Shown here in pieces: positions 10,110 to 20,905 of a DNA stretch of 64,000 nucleotides; position 1 is the stretch's first letter, and every line of letters starts with the position of its first letter. Below the pieces are notes generated by a model. That model was given only the letters and a program-made list of their open reading frames with translations, was not told the DNA's origin and searched no databases. Source of the DNA: Uranotaenia lowii (lineage: Eukaryota; Arthropoda; Insecta; Diptera; Culicidae); NCBI RefSeq assembly GCF_029784155.1, contig NC_073691.1:53577978-53641977 (forward strand). Direction: 5' to 3'. The position numbers were made by a program, and so were the translations under genes.

Positions 10110-13100
10110 AAAATTTTGAAATTTTTAAAACTAAGAGATTTTGGAAATTTTGAAAATTATGGTAATAAAGAAATTTAAAAATTTCGAAAATTTGAAAAAA
10201 AATTTAAATTAAACAGTTAAAGCATTTTAAAACTTTTAAAAATTTCAAGAATTTTAAAAAAAATTGAAATATTGAGAATTTTAATAATTATGAATTTTGA
10301 GAATTTGAAAAAAAATTAGCGAATTAAAAAATAAAATAAGATTTTAAGAATTTTAAAAAATTCAAGAGTTTTGAGAATTTAAGAATTTTAAAAATATGAG
10401 GTTTTTAAAAATTTTTAAAGAGATTTGAGAATTTTGAACATTTTGAAAATTTTGAGAATTTTATGAATTTTGAGAATTTCGAGAATTTTGAGAACTTTGA
10501 TAATTTTGATAATTTCTAGAATCTTAAGAATTTTGAAATTTTTAACAATTTTTAGAATTTTCAAAATTTTGAGATTTTTAGAGAATTTTTGAGAATTTTT
10601 GAGAATTTTTGAGAATTTTTGAGAATTTTTGAGAATTTTGAGAATTTTGGAAGTTAGAGAATTTTAAGAAATTTTAGAAATTTTAGAGTTTTGAAGACTT
10701 TGATAATATTGAGAAATATGAGAAATATAAAAATTTTAAGGATTTTTAGAATTAAGAGAATTTTAGAATTTAAAAAAATTTAGAATTTTGAGAATAAAAA
10801 AAAATGAGAATTCTGAAAAGTTTGAGAATTTTTGGGAATTTTGTGAATTCATTTGAGAAGGAATTTTAATATTTTCAAGCATTTTGAGAATATTTTTAAT
10901 CTTGAGAATGATGATAATTTCGGGAATCGAATAAAATTTCGAAACTTTCAGAATTTTGAGAATTTGGAGAAATTTGAGAAATTTGAGAAATTTGAGAATT
11001 TTGACAATTTTGAGAATTTTAAGAAATTTAAGAAACTTTAGAGTTTTGAAGACTTTGAGAATATTGAGAAATTTGAGAAATTCAAAAATTTTTAGAATTT
11101 TAAAAATTAAAAAAATTTTGAGAACTAAAAATAATATTAGATAATTTTTGAGAATAAAAAAAATTGAAAATTCTTAAAAAATTGAGAATTTTTGGAAATT
11201 TTGAAAAATTTAAAGAGTGTTGAGAATTAAATTGAGATAGAATTTTAATATTTTCAAGGATTTTGAGAATATTTGGAATCTTGAGAATTTTGAGAATGAT
11301 GAACATTTTGGGAATTGAATAAAATTTCGAAACTTTAAGAATTTTGAAAATTTGGAGAAATCCGAGAAATTTGAGAATTTTGAGAATTTTGAGAGTTAGG
11401 AGAATTTAAAAAAAAAATTGAACACTTAAACATTTTAAGAATCATGAAAAATTTGAGAATTTTTCAAATTTTGAAAAATTGAAAATTTTGATAATGTTGA
11501 GAATTGAGAACAAATAAAAAACATTTTGAGTGTTTTGAGGATTTTAAGAAATTTGAGAACTTTGAGAATTTTGACAATTTGGAGAGTTTTTAAAATTTTT
11601 GAAAATATTGAACATTTTAAAAAAATTTCAAATTTTAAGAATTTTTGGAAAAAATATAAAAAAATTTGAGTATTTTTAGAACTTCAAGAATTTCAGAAAT
11701 TTTGGGAATTTTTAAAATTTTGAAAATTTGAGAATTTTGAGAATTTTCAAAATTTTAAAACCAAGAACATTTTGCGTGTTTTGAAAATTTAAAAAATGTT
11801 GAGAATTTTGAGAATTTTGAGCTTAGTGAAAATTTTGAGAATTTTGAAAAGTTTGAGAATTTTGAGAAATTTAATAATTTTGAGAATTTTGAATTTTAAG
11901 AGATTAAGAATTTTGAGAATTTTGAGAATATTGAGAATTTTGAGAATATTGAGAATTTTGAAAATTTGGAGAATTTGGAGAATATTGATTATTTTATGAG
12001 TTTTGAGAATTTTGAGATTCTTTTAGAATTTTGAGAATTTTGAGAAATTTGAAAATTTAATGAAGTTTGAAAACTTTGAAATTTGAGAGATATCTGAAAA
12101 TTTTGAAATAATAGAGAATTTTGAGAATGTTGACAATTTTAAGATTTGTGAAAGTCTAATTTTGAGAATTTTGAGAACATTGAAAATTTTGAGAATATTT
12201 AGCATTTTGAGAATTTTGAGATTTTTGAGAATTTTGAAAATTCTTAGAATTTTGAGAATTTTGCAAATTTTGAAAATTTCGAGAATTTTGAGTATTTTGA
12301 GAATTTTGAGAATTTGAGAATTCTTTAAAATTGGTGAATTTTGAGAATTTTGAAAAAAAATGAAAATTTGGAGAATATTGCAAATTTGAGAATTTTAAGA
12401 AATGTCAGAATTTTAAGAATTTTGAGAATTATGAAAACTCAAGAGCCTAAAAATCTTGTTGATATTGAAAATTTAGAGAATTTTGTGAATTTTAAGAATT
12501 TTGATAATTTTGAGAATTTTGACAATTCTGAGAATTTTGGAAATTTTTAGAATTTTGAAAAATTGAGAATTCTAAAAATTCAATAATTTTGAGAAATTTG
12601 TAAATTTTAAAACCAAGAACTTTTTGAGTGTTTTGAAAATTGTTGATGGTTTGAAAATTGTTGATGGTTTTGAGAATTTAGAGAATGTTAATAATTTTAC
12701 GAATTTTGAGAGTTTTGAAAATTTTGAGAATTTTGAGAATTTTGAGACTTTTGAGAATTTTGAGAATTTTGAGAATTTTGAGAATTTTAAGAATTTTGAG
12801 AATTTTGAGAATTTTGAGAATTTTGAGAATTTTGAAAATTTTGAGAATTTTGAAAATTTTGAGAATTTTGAGAATTTTGAGAATATTGAGAATTTTGAAA
12901 TATTTTGAATATTTTGAGATTTTGAAAATTTTAAGAATTTTGAGAGTTTTGGATTTTTTTTCTGAATTTTGAGAATATTGAGAATTTTTAGAATTTGGAG
13001 TATTTGGAGTTTTGATAGTTTTACGAATTTTGAGAATTTTATAGAATTTTGAGACTCTTGAGAAATTTGAAAATTTAACGATGTTTGGAAAATTTAAAAA

Positions 13101-14960
13101 TTTAAAGACATTTGAAAATTTTGAAATATTTAAGACTTTGGAGAATTTTGATAATTTTAACAATTTTGAGGATTTTGAGAATTTCGAAAATTTTGTGAAT
13201 TTTTAGAATTTGGAAAATTTAGAGAATTTGGAGAAAATTGAGAAATTTGAAAATTTTAAGAAATTTTAGAATTTTGTAAATTTAGAGAATAATAAGAATT
13301 GAATAATTTAAAGAGCTTAGAGAATCTTGTGAATATTGAGAATTTAAAGAATTTTGTGAATTTTGAGAATTTCGATAGTTTTGAGAATGTTTAGAATTTT
13401 GAGAATTTTGAGAATGAAAAGTGTTTTGAGAATTTTGAGAATTTTGAGAATTTTTTTTAATTTTTAAAATTTTTAAAATTTTTAAATTTTGAGAATTTTG
13501 AAAATTTTGCAAATTTTTAAAATTTTTAAAACTTTTAAAATTTTTAAATTTTGAAAATTTTGAAAATTTTGAAATTTTTAAAAATTTTGAAAGTTTAGAA
13601 AATTTTAAAAATTTTACAAATTTTGAAAACTTTGAAAATTTTGAAAATTTTGAAAATTTTGAAAATTTTAAAATTTTTGAAAATTTTGAAAATTTTAAGA
13701 ATTTTGAGAATATTGAGTATTTTGAGAATTTTGAAGATTTGAAGAAATCCAAAAAGATTAAGATTTTTGGGAATTTGAAGAATTTTTAGCATTTTGAGAA
13801 TTTTGTGAATTTTAAGAATTTGAAGAATTTTTAGACTTTTGAGAATTTTGAGAATTTTTAAAATTTTGAGAATTTCGAGAATTTTGAGGATTTTGAAATT
13901 TTTCATAATTTTGAGAATAAGAAGAAATTGGATAAGTTTGAAAATTTTGAGTGTTAAAGTATCATGAGAATTTAAAAAATTAGGAAAATTTTTGAGAAAA
14001 TTTTGAGAATTTGAGAATTTTGAGTATTTTCAGAATTTTGAAAATTTGAGAGTAATGAAAATCTTAAGAATTTTAAAAAATTTAAGGATTTTAAAAATTA
14101 TGAAAAATTTGAAAATTCTAAGAAATTCAAGAATTTTGTAAATTTTGATAATTTAGATATTTTTGAGAATTTTGAGAATTTTTAGATTTTTGCTAATTTT
14201 GTGAATTTAAAAAAAAGTAAGAATTGTCATATTTTCGGATTCCTTAGGGTCTTTTAGGATTATTTAAATCTTAAGAAGATTGAGGATTCAAAAAAATTTT
14301 AGAATTGAGAGAATTTTGAAAATTTTGGGAATTTTAAATATTTCGAGAATTAAAAAAAAAATGAGGGCTTTGAGAACTTTGTTAATTTTGAGAATATTGA
14401 GAGTTTTGAGACTTTTGAGTATTTTGATATTTTGAGTATTTTGAAAGTTTTGAGAATTTTGAGAATTTTGAGAAACTTGAAAATTTTAAGAATTAAGAAA
14501 ATTTTGGTTTTATTATTTTTGAGAATATGAAGAATTTAAATACGTTTCAAATTTTGAAAATTTTGGAAATTTTGAAAAATTTGGAATTTAGAAAATTTTT
14601 AGAAATTTTAGAATTTCTGATAATTATTCAGTTCGAAGAATTCTGGAAATTTGAGAGTTTTGAGAATTTTGTTTACTTTGATAATTTTGAAAATTTTGAA
14701 AATTGAAAAATGTATGATTTTTAATTTGTTTTTTAAATTTTGCCAATTTTGATCATTTGAAGAATTTTAAGAATTTTGAGAATATTGATTATTTTGAGAG
14801 TTTTGAGAATTTTTAAAATTGAATGAATTTTGAGAGTTTTGAAATTGTAAAAGAATTGTAAGAAACTTGAAAAAATTGGAAATTTTGAGATCATTCAAAA
14901 TTTTGGCAATTTTGTAATTTTTGTTTATTTTGTAATTTTGCAATTTTAGAATATTTTGAA
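10110..14960. repeat. GAGAATTTT 9-bp satellite field (degenerate)
   Basis: Almost all of this 4.85-kb stretch is variations on GAGAATTTT, with A/G exchanges, indels and some 10-bp variants (GAGAATTTTT repeated at about 10573-10640). The most uniform core is 12710-12900. Period nine keeps frames open in both directions (for example 94, 95, 156 and 161 codons of ENF, ILR, KFS or KIL triplets), but these are not genes. Larger duplicated modules are visible (10.68-10.99 kb against 11.04-11.37 kb). Confidence 0.95.
10684..11372. repeat. Higher-order duplication within the GAGAATTTT field
   Basis: Markers repeat in the same order: TAGAGTTTTGAAGACTTTGA at 10684 and 11039; GAATTTTAATATTTTCAAG at 10861 and 11240; GGGAAT-GAATAAAATTTCGA at 10922 and 11310. 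Offsets are 355, 379 and 388, so the two modules differ by small insertions, the last step being exactly one 9-bp unit. A further marker, AAAACCAAGAAC, occurs near 11758 and 12611. Confidence 0.75.
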
Positions 14961-15032
14961 AATATTTTTAATCAGTGTGAGTTTTTGATAATTTTTTCGA
15001 ATTTTTTGTAATCTTGTAATTTCTTTTCCAAT

Positions 15033-15848
15033 GTGGTAAATTTGGTCAATTTTGTCAATTTTGTCAATTTTGTCAATTTTGTCAATTTTGTCAATTTTGT
15101 CAATTTTGTCAATTTTATCAATTTTGTCAATTTTGTCAATTTTGTCAATTTTGTCAATTTTGTCAATTTTGTCAATTTTGTCAATTTTGTCAATTTTGTC
15201 AATTTTGTCAATTTTGTCAATTTTGTCAATTTTGTCAATTTTGTCAATTTTGTCAATTTTGTCAATTTTGTCAATTTTGTCAATTTTGTCAATTTTGTCA
15301 ATTTTGTCAATTTTGTCAATTTTGTCAATTTTGTCAATTTTGTCAATTTTGTCAATTTTGTCAATTTTGTCAATTTTGTCAATTTTGTCAATTTTGTCAA
15401 TTTTGTCAATTTTGTCAATTTTGTCAATTTTGTCAATTTTGTCAATTTTGTCAATTTTGTCAATTTTGTCAATTTTGTCAATTTTGTCAATTTTGTCAAT
15501 TTTGTCAATTTTGTCAATTTTGTCAATGTTGTCAATTTTGTCAATTTTGTCAATTTTGTCAATTTTGTCAATTTTGTCAATTTTGTCAATTTTGTCAATT
15601 TTGTCAATTTTGTCAATTTTGTCAATTTTGTCAATTTTGTCAATTTTGTCAATTTTGTCAATTTTGTCAATTTTGTCAATTTTGTCAATTTTGTCAATTT
15701 TGTCAATTTTGTCAATTTTGTCAATTTTGTCAATTTTGTCAATTTTGTCAATTTTGTCAATTTTGTCAATTTTGTCAATTTTGTCAATTTTGTCAATTTT
15801 GTCAATTTTGTCAATTTTGTCAATTTTGTCAATTTTGTCAATTTTGTT
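15033..15848. repeat. GTCAATTTT 9-bp satellite, about 90 near-perfect copies
   Basis: A head-to-tail array of GTCAATTTT broken only by ATCAATTTT near 15117 and GTCAATGTT near 15527. Because the unit is nine bases with no stop codon in several frames, both strands stay open for 270-320 codons (VNF, SIL, KID and TKL triplets). These are artefacts of the repeat: no compositional or start-codon evidence supports a gene. The homogeneity contrasts sharply with the adjacent GAGAATTTT field. Confidence 0.98.
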
Positions 15849-18600
15849 GTTTTTTTTTTTTAATTTCGGCGTATGAATTTGATGTTTAATTCCAATTCTC
15901 ACCAAAATTATATGAATGCTTATTCGGCTAAGTACTCAGTCAAAATAAGCATCTTATTTTGGAGGTTATGAAATCACCATTTATCGCCATGTCAGCATCA
16001 TTTTTATTCTCGTTTCCAAAATTGAAGATGAAAGTTTTCCCCTTTTCAGTTCATTCAGAAAGTTTTAGCACTTTTTTTCTCTGCTAAAACATAACATTGA
16101 AAAGTTTCAACCGAATAACATCTGAAAACTACAAGGTGCTTCATAGTTGACTGGCTGAAGACAATTTCTCGAAAGTTGTGAATCCTTCAACTTTTTTTTT
16201 GGTGCAGCATCGAGGAAAGTTTATCTATGTTAGTTCCAAAACACTGCCAAATGTCTGTTGTTGTTATTCTGCAGTGATAGCCGGTGCATAGATACGACTT
16301 TCTCGATTACCGAAGGAAGAAGGGGATAAAAAACAACTTTTCCGATCGAAAAAGTTGTTGTTGTTTTTATGCAGCACTTTTGCTGCCACTGTTTTCAATC
16401 AAAATATTTGGGAGTGAAGTTTTGGTTGACTGGGTGTCGTTTTGAAGGATCTTTTTTCAAAGGTTGAATATCAAAATATTTGTAGATAACATAAAGAAGT
16501 TCATGTGAATTCTGCCATACTTTAATCATAACTGATAATTAAAGAAATTTAAAATAAAGGTAAAACCAATATAAAAAGCTAAATTTGTGTTTGGAAACTC
16601 TAAAGTTCCATATAAGCTGAATAAGAGTTTCCTAGCGGGATTGTTCAAATTTCTCTGGTAAATTACTATCTAGCCAAAGGTGAACTTTAAAAATTTACTT
16701 AAAACAGTTGTTTCATCCATTTGTTAAATATTCCCCAGTCGCAAATCGACCAGCCACGGCAACCGACATTCGCAATTCGGCTATTTTCAATTAGAAACCA
16801 CCCCTCCAAACTCCCTAAGCGGCCATAATCACATCCTTCCAAACGGGCCACCCACACCCACCCGAAATGGGACCACAATTAATAGTGGGAAAATTGTCCA
16901 AATCCGGTCTCCGTGACCGAAAGTGATTTGTTCCCCCGAAAAAGCAAGACATCCGCCAAAAACGCGAAATGGCCCATCGTCACAGTTGCGTCGAGAGCAA
17001 GCCGGCGGAATTCTCTCTAATTATAGGCCCGCACGGCTTTCACGGCCCAGATTTTAACCGATGTTGTTTCGGGTTCTTCTTTTTTCACATTTTCCACATT
17101 TTGATTCATTCATTTGCTTATAGTTGAGTTTCCCAATTGTGTGCCATAGATTTTCGGTTCGGTTAGAGGAAATTTGCATTAGGTTGGGTGCACTGCACTG
17201 GTTTTATTGCCGCATGGTCGAGTTGCTGTTGTGGTGTATTTCAATTTGGATTAAAACAACATCAATTATTCAATTGGAAAAGTTTAGCGAATGAGCGAAC
17301 GACCAAATGGCAATGCACTCGGTGCATTTTGAGATTTATTTTCATTTCATGTGCTAGTTTTTTTTTTTTAATTTGTCGAATTGCATCGGCTTGCAGATTT
17401 GTTAGGACGAATTGAAAAAAAAAAATCAATTTATATCGAAAACATAAGCTTGTACGAATTATAAAAATGGGATGGGGAAATCATTCAAAATTTATTCGAG
17501 CAGATGCGTTTTTCGAGGCTCTGAATAATATCGATATTTGACTGTGACGGAATAATGTTTAGATAAAAAAACATCGACGACGACGCCGAAAAACACAAGT
17601 TACGTTATGGTCGTGGCTGAAAAAAAAAATCTGAAAACAACGATCATCGTTTCCGTTCTTGGAGATCAGTCCAGGATAGTTCGGGACCGGGACATTTTCG
17701 AACGTAACATCAACTGTCACGACCGATGAGAATTCGCTAGGGACTAGAAGGACAATATCGAGATCGACTATGCGCAAAAAAAAATGCCTTTTAAAATTAT
17801 CTATTTAAATTGGTAGTATTTTTTGAATTCGAATTTTATTGGCAAATCACCCAACAATCAATCCGAATACACAAAATTTTTCGAATCATACATAAAATGC
17901 TTTGAACCGACGCCGTCAACTTGCTTGACGACTGTCGTTTGAAAAATAACATTCGTCACGTGAACAGAAATCCATGACGATAGTCAAGCTTTTCCAGTCG
18001 CTTCAAGCTTGACTAGTAGTCAAATGAGATTTGAAACGTGACGATGACGATGACGTCACTGACAATGAAGGAAAATCAGCAACCATGTCAACTATGATGC
18101 TTGAAAAATGTCTGCTCTGCCTATCTCTACCTCCCCGAGATCTACGGATTTTAAGAATTTCTACAGAGCTTCGGATCGATGCTCGAAATCTACGAGTTTT
18201 CAGCATTTCCTAAGGATTTTCGAAAAAAAATCAAGGGATTCTGCGGATAAAAGAAAATTCTACCTGACAAAAACAGGTTATTAAGTTTGATTTTGTCAAA
18301 ATCAGTACATTTTTCGATTTTCGACAAATCTACGGACTTGAGCAGTTTTCAATCTGGCAACGCTGCTGAGAAGGTGGCCGCATGCGTCTGTTCCCCAGGT
18401 CAGGGGCGGCTCAAACAGCCTCTGTCTCGCACCGATCGGCTGAATTTTTGAAATGCGGCTCCCGCCAGCTAAATCCAAGATGGCAGCCAGTCTTATCTCA
18501 ACCAGCATCGTGATCGGACGTTTCCTTGGATTTATCAGTTGTTTCCTTTGTTCTTTGTTCTTAATTTTTTCGCTCGTAAAGAGTTGTCAAGGTTAACGAA
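15849..18600. other. Non-coding sequence with one complex segment
   Basis: No gene is supportable. The segment 16715-17060 is far less AT-biased than its surroundings, lacks repeats and contains ATTA/TAAT cores (ACAATTAATAG, CTCTAATTATAGG), the look of constrained non-coding DNA. At 18330-18530 a GC-rich stretch immediately precedes the LINE ORF1 and could be its 5' untranslated region. Confidence 0.4.
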
Positions 18601-18871
18601 ACAACCTAAAAAAAAGAAGAGTGTGCTTTGAACGTTAAAACAGCACTGGGATCGGTAATCGCAAATCGTGTTGAAGTTTGCTGCATAGTTGTGGAATTCG
18701 ATAAAAAGAAAGCGGAATGTGATAAGAAAAAATTTTCCTTGGCCGATGTATCACCATTCCTAATTCATCGATCCATCATAAAATCAATTGAATATGTGGA
18801 GGATTCACGTACAAAATAAAATGGCGCGTGTATTGTTCTCAAAATAAGAGGCAGATCAAAACGTAAGAAAC

Positions 18872-19826
18872 TACCGTAAACTGGGGGAACTTTGATCAGC
18901 GGGGTAACTTTGATCAACATGAAATTTTTGCAGATGATCATCATTTACTAACTATAAAGTTTAAATATCGGAAAACTGTTTACTACATATGAAAGACTGT
19001 AAATTGAGTTACAAATGAGCTAAATTTGGTTTTTATTATGAGATTTTTGATAGAACTTAAAATAAAATTTTAAAATCTTCAAATATTTGGTTTTTTGAAG
19101 ACTCACAAACAAACATCTGTCCTGATAAAATTTAGGCATTTAGGAGCAAATGGGTTGTTTAATGTGAAAGTTCAATTTTTTTTTCTTGGTTTAGGTTAAG
19201 TTTAAGTGTTTTTTTTATATTCATTTGATGATAATTTTTGGATATTGAAAAAAAACGGTAATTTTCCATGAAAAAGCCCATATAGAAAAATGGCTAAAAA
19301 CCCTATCACATGGTTATGTTTGAAGAAAAAAAGAACCTGGAAACAGTACGAGGACTTAGGGAATTGCATGATGGTAAAATTTTATTTGTTTTTGTGGCCA
19401 AAAAATATTGAGAAATGTTTATAATTTTTGCCCTCAAATGTATGCAGCAACATTGTCCATCTTTCGAGTGTATTTGTTTTTGAAAGAAAACGTTGAAAAA
19501 TTCAATTGAGTCCAAACAAAAAGTTACTATTATCGATGTTTTGAGCCTTCTGTGCGCAATGGCATCAAAACAATAAATTTGAAGATGTTGAGATACATAA
19601 AAACTATAGCGATCAAAGTTGCCCCGATACTCGGAATCTGGTTTTGTAACAAACTTTTAATTATAACCACCAATGTCGTTTGAATTTACTGCAATCAATG
19701 ATCATATTTAATACTCCTCACCTCAGTAAGGGTTTTAAAGCTTTTGAGTTTTACGAAAAAGCAACCCCTTCCAAAATATTCAAAAATGAATGAAAAAAGT
19801 GATCAAAGTTCCCCCAGTTTACGGTA
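18872..19826. mobile_element. 955-bp TA-flanked MITE inside LINE ORF1
   Basis: Terminal inverted repeats CCGTAAACTGGGGGAACTTT, then GATCA, and their complement at the right end, TGATCAAAGTTCCCCCAGTT, then TACGG, are perfect over about 25 bp and flanked by TA on both sides. Removing the element and one TA leaves the surrounding LINE ORF1 in frame, which confirms both borders. A secondary AACTTTGATCA / ATCAAAGTTGCCCC pair lies inside. No transposase frame is present. TA target sites and this size suit a Tc1/mariner-type or related non-autonomous element. Confidence 0.92.
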
Positions 19827-20113
19827 CTTCAACTATCTGAGCCTTCGAGCATCCGTCGCTAAATTTCTGCAAGGTAGTAATTTTTGCCCCGGAGGTGAAG
19901 AGTGTTGATGATGAAATCATTCTGGAAGAGTTGCGAGATCAACACGTGGTGGTGAAAAGCTTATCAACACTGATAGCATCGTGCTGACTATTAGACAGCA
20001 AACGGCTCCGGCTTTTATCAAATTCGGATTTACAAAAAAAACCAACACGAACATATTTTTCGTTGCTCAAAATGCCTTGAGTATAGTCATGTCGCACACA
20101 AATGCGAAAATGG

Positions 20114-20324
20114 TAAAAAAAAAGTAAGGGCTTGTGATATAGCTCAGTTGGCAAGTCCGTTGTCTCCTTAGCCGATGTCTGCGAGTTCGAGCCTAAGAGT
20201 AAATTTCGAACACAGTTGTACCGGATGAGTTTTCCAATAACTGTCCGCCAACTGCAACGTTGATATAAACTCGCGAATGCCATAAAGATGGTTAAACGAC
20301 TATAATCGAATAAAAAAAAAGTAA
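20114..20324 (+). mobile_element. tRNA-derived SINE, copy B, with 14-bp target duplication
   Basis: The direct repeat TAAAAAAAAAGTAA flanks the element (20114-20127 and 20311-20324). The SINE body, 20128-20310, starts GGGCTTGTGATATAGCTCAG, has a B-box-like GCGAGTTCGAGCCT and ends CGACTATAATCGAA. It is inserted between the first and second zinc knuckles of the LINE ORF1. A diverged copy on the minus strand is at 7524-7711. Pol III A- and B-box resemblance is by eye. Confidence 0.92.
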
Positions 20325-20782
20325 AAAATGTAAGAATAGTGGAAAAGGTTTTCATGGCGATGAATGTGCACTTCCTCCTGAATGTATTAATTGCTCTGGT
20401 CCCCATCCCGTTACATCTTCCTCTTGCCCTGTTTACAAATCGGAAGCAGCCATCGTTAAAATTAAAATTGATAACCACATTCCCTTTCCCTCAGCTCGCC
20501 GCATTTATTTTATGCTTCAAGAAATATCTCAAATCGATTAAATGTTCTTCAAGCTGTCCCACTTCCTATCCGCCAATGTGATTGCAAATGTAAAGAACCC
20601 TATTTTACCTAATAGTAAGGAACCACCTAGCAAACAATCCTGAAATCTAGTCCAACAATTGATTCTCTCAGTAATGCCGATATGTTTGATGATGATGTTG
20701 ATGATATGTTTATAGATAATATTTAAAATATTTGTTTTATTCAACTTTTTTTTTTCTCATATCTTTCATTTTCAACATTTTA

Positions 20783-20905
20783 CAATGGAATTCGAATGGT
20801 ATAAACTCCCACCGAAATGAATTAAAGCATCCTTATTCTGATCATAGCCCTACAAGAAACTCGTCACAAGAAATCCTTCGAATTAAAAAAAAAGGTTATG
20901 ACTGA
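20783..20905 (+). pseudogene. LINE ORF2 endonuclease start, fragment
   Basis: The translation QWNSNGINSHRNELKH, then after a frameshift LIIALQETRHKKSF, matches the first two conserved blocks of LINE AP-type endonucleases: the WN at 20786-20791 contains the catalytic Asn and the ALQET Glu codon is at 20856-20858. The rest of the endonuclease is not recognisable downstream. Confidence 0.75.

Larger units (their letters stand above)
18628..20580 (+). pseudogene. LINE ORF1 (gag-like, CCHC) pseudogene, interrupted twice
   Basis: ORF1 of I/Jockey LINEs encodes an RNA-binding protein that coats the transcript. The first part (18628-18819 and beyond) contains DVSPFLIHRSIIKSIEYVED, the conserved N-terminal block, then a stop. 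After a 955-bp MITE the frame resumes with VDDEIILEELRDQHVV and, after a shift, TDSIVLTIRQQTAPAFIKFG. A canonical CX2CX4HX4C knuckle lies at 20064-20105 (cysteines at 20064, 20073 and 20103; histidine at 20088). A SINE then intervenes, and a degenerate second knuckle (CKNSGKGFHGDEC, first Cys codon at 20329) and a third (CINCSGPHPVTSSSC) follow, ending in KIDNHIPFPSARRIY, the usual sequence after the knuckles. Several frameshifts and stops make it non-functional. No restored frame is proposed. Confidence 0.85.

Noticed and set aside
15033..15848. CRISPR-like array
   Set aside because: The 9-bp units are contiguous with no spacers, and the genome is eukaryotic.
14946..15905. 319-codon minus-strand frame of KID triplets and the overlapping TKL, VNF and SIL frames
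   Set aside because: All derive from a stop-free 9-bp unit repeated in tandem; open on both strands at once, with no non-repeat domain.
20128..20200. Functional tRNA gene on the basis of the A- and B-box-like blocks
   Set aside because: No acceptor stem pairing, and it lies inside a flanked SINE.
19939..20478. 179-codon minus-strand frame
   Set aside because: It is antisense to the LINE ORF1 pseudogene and runs through the SINE insertion.
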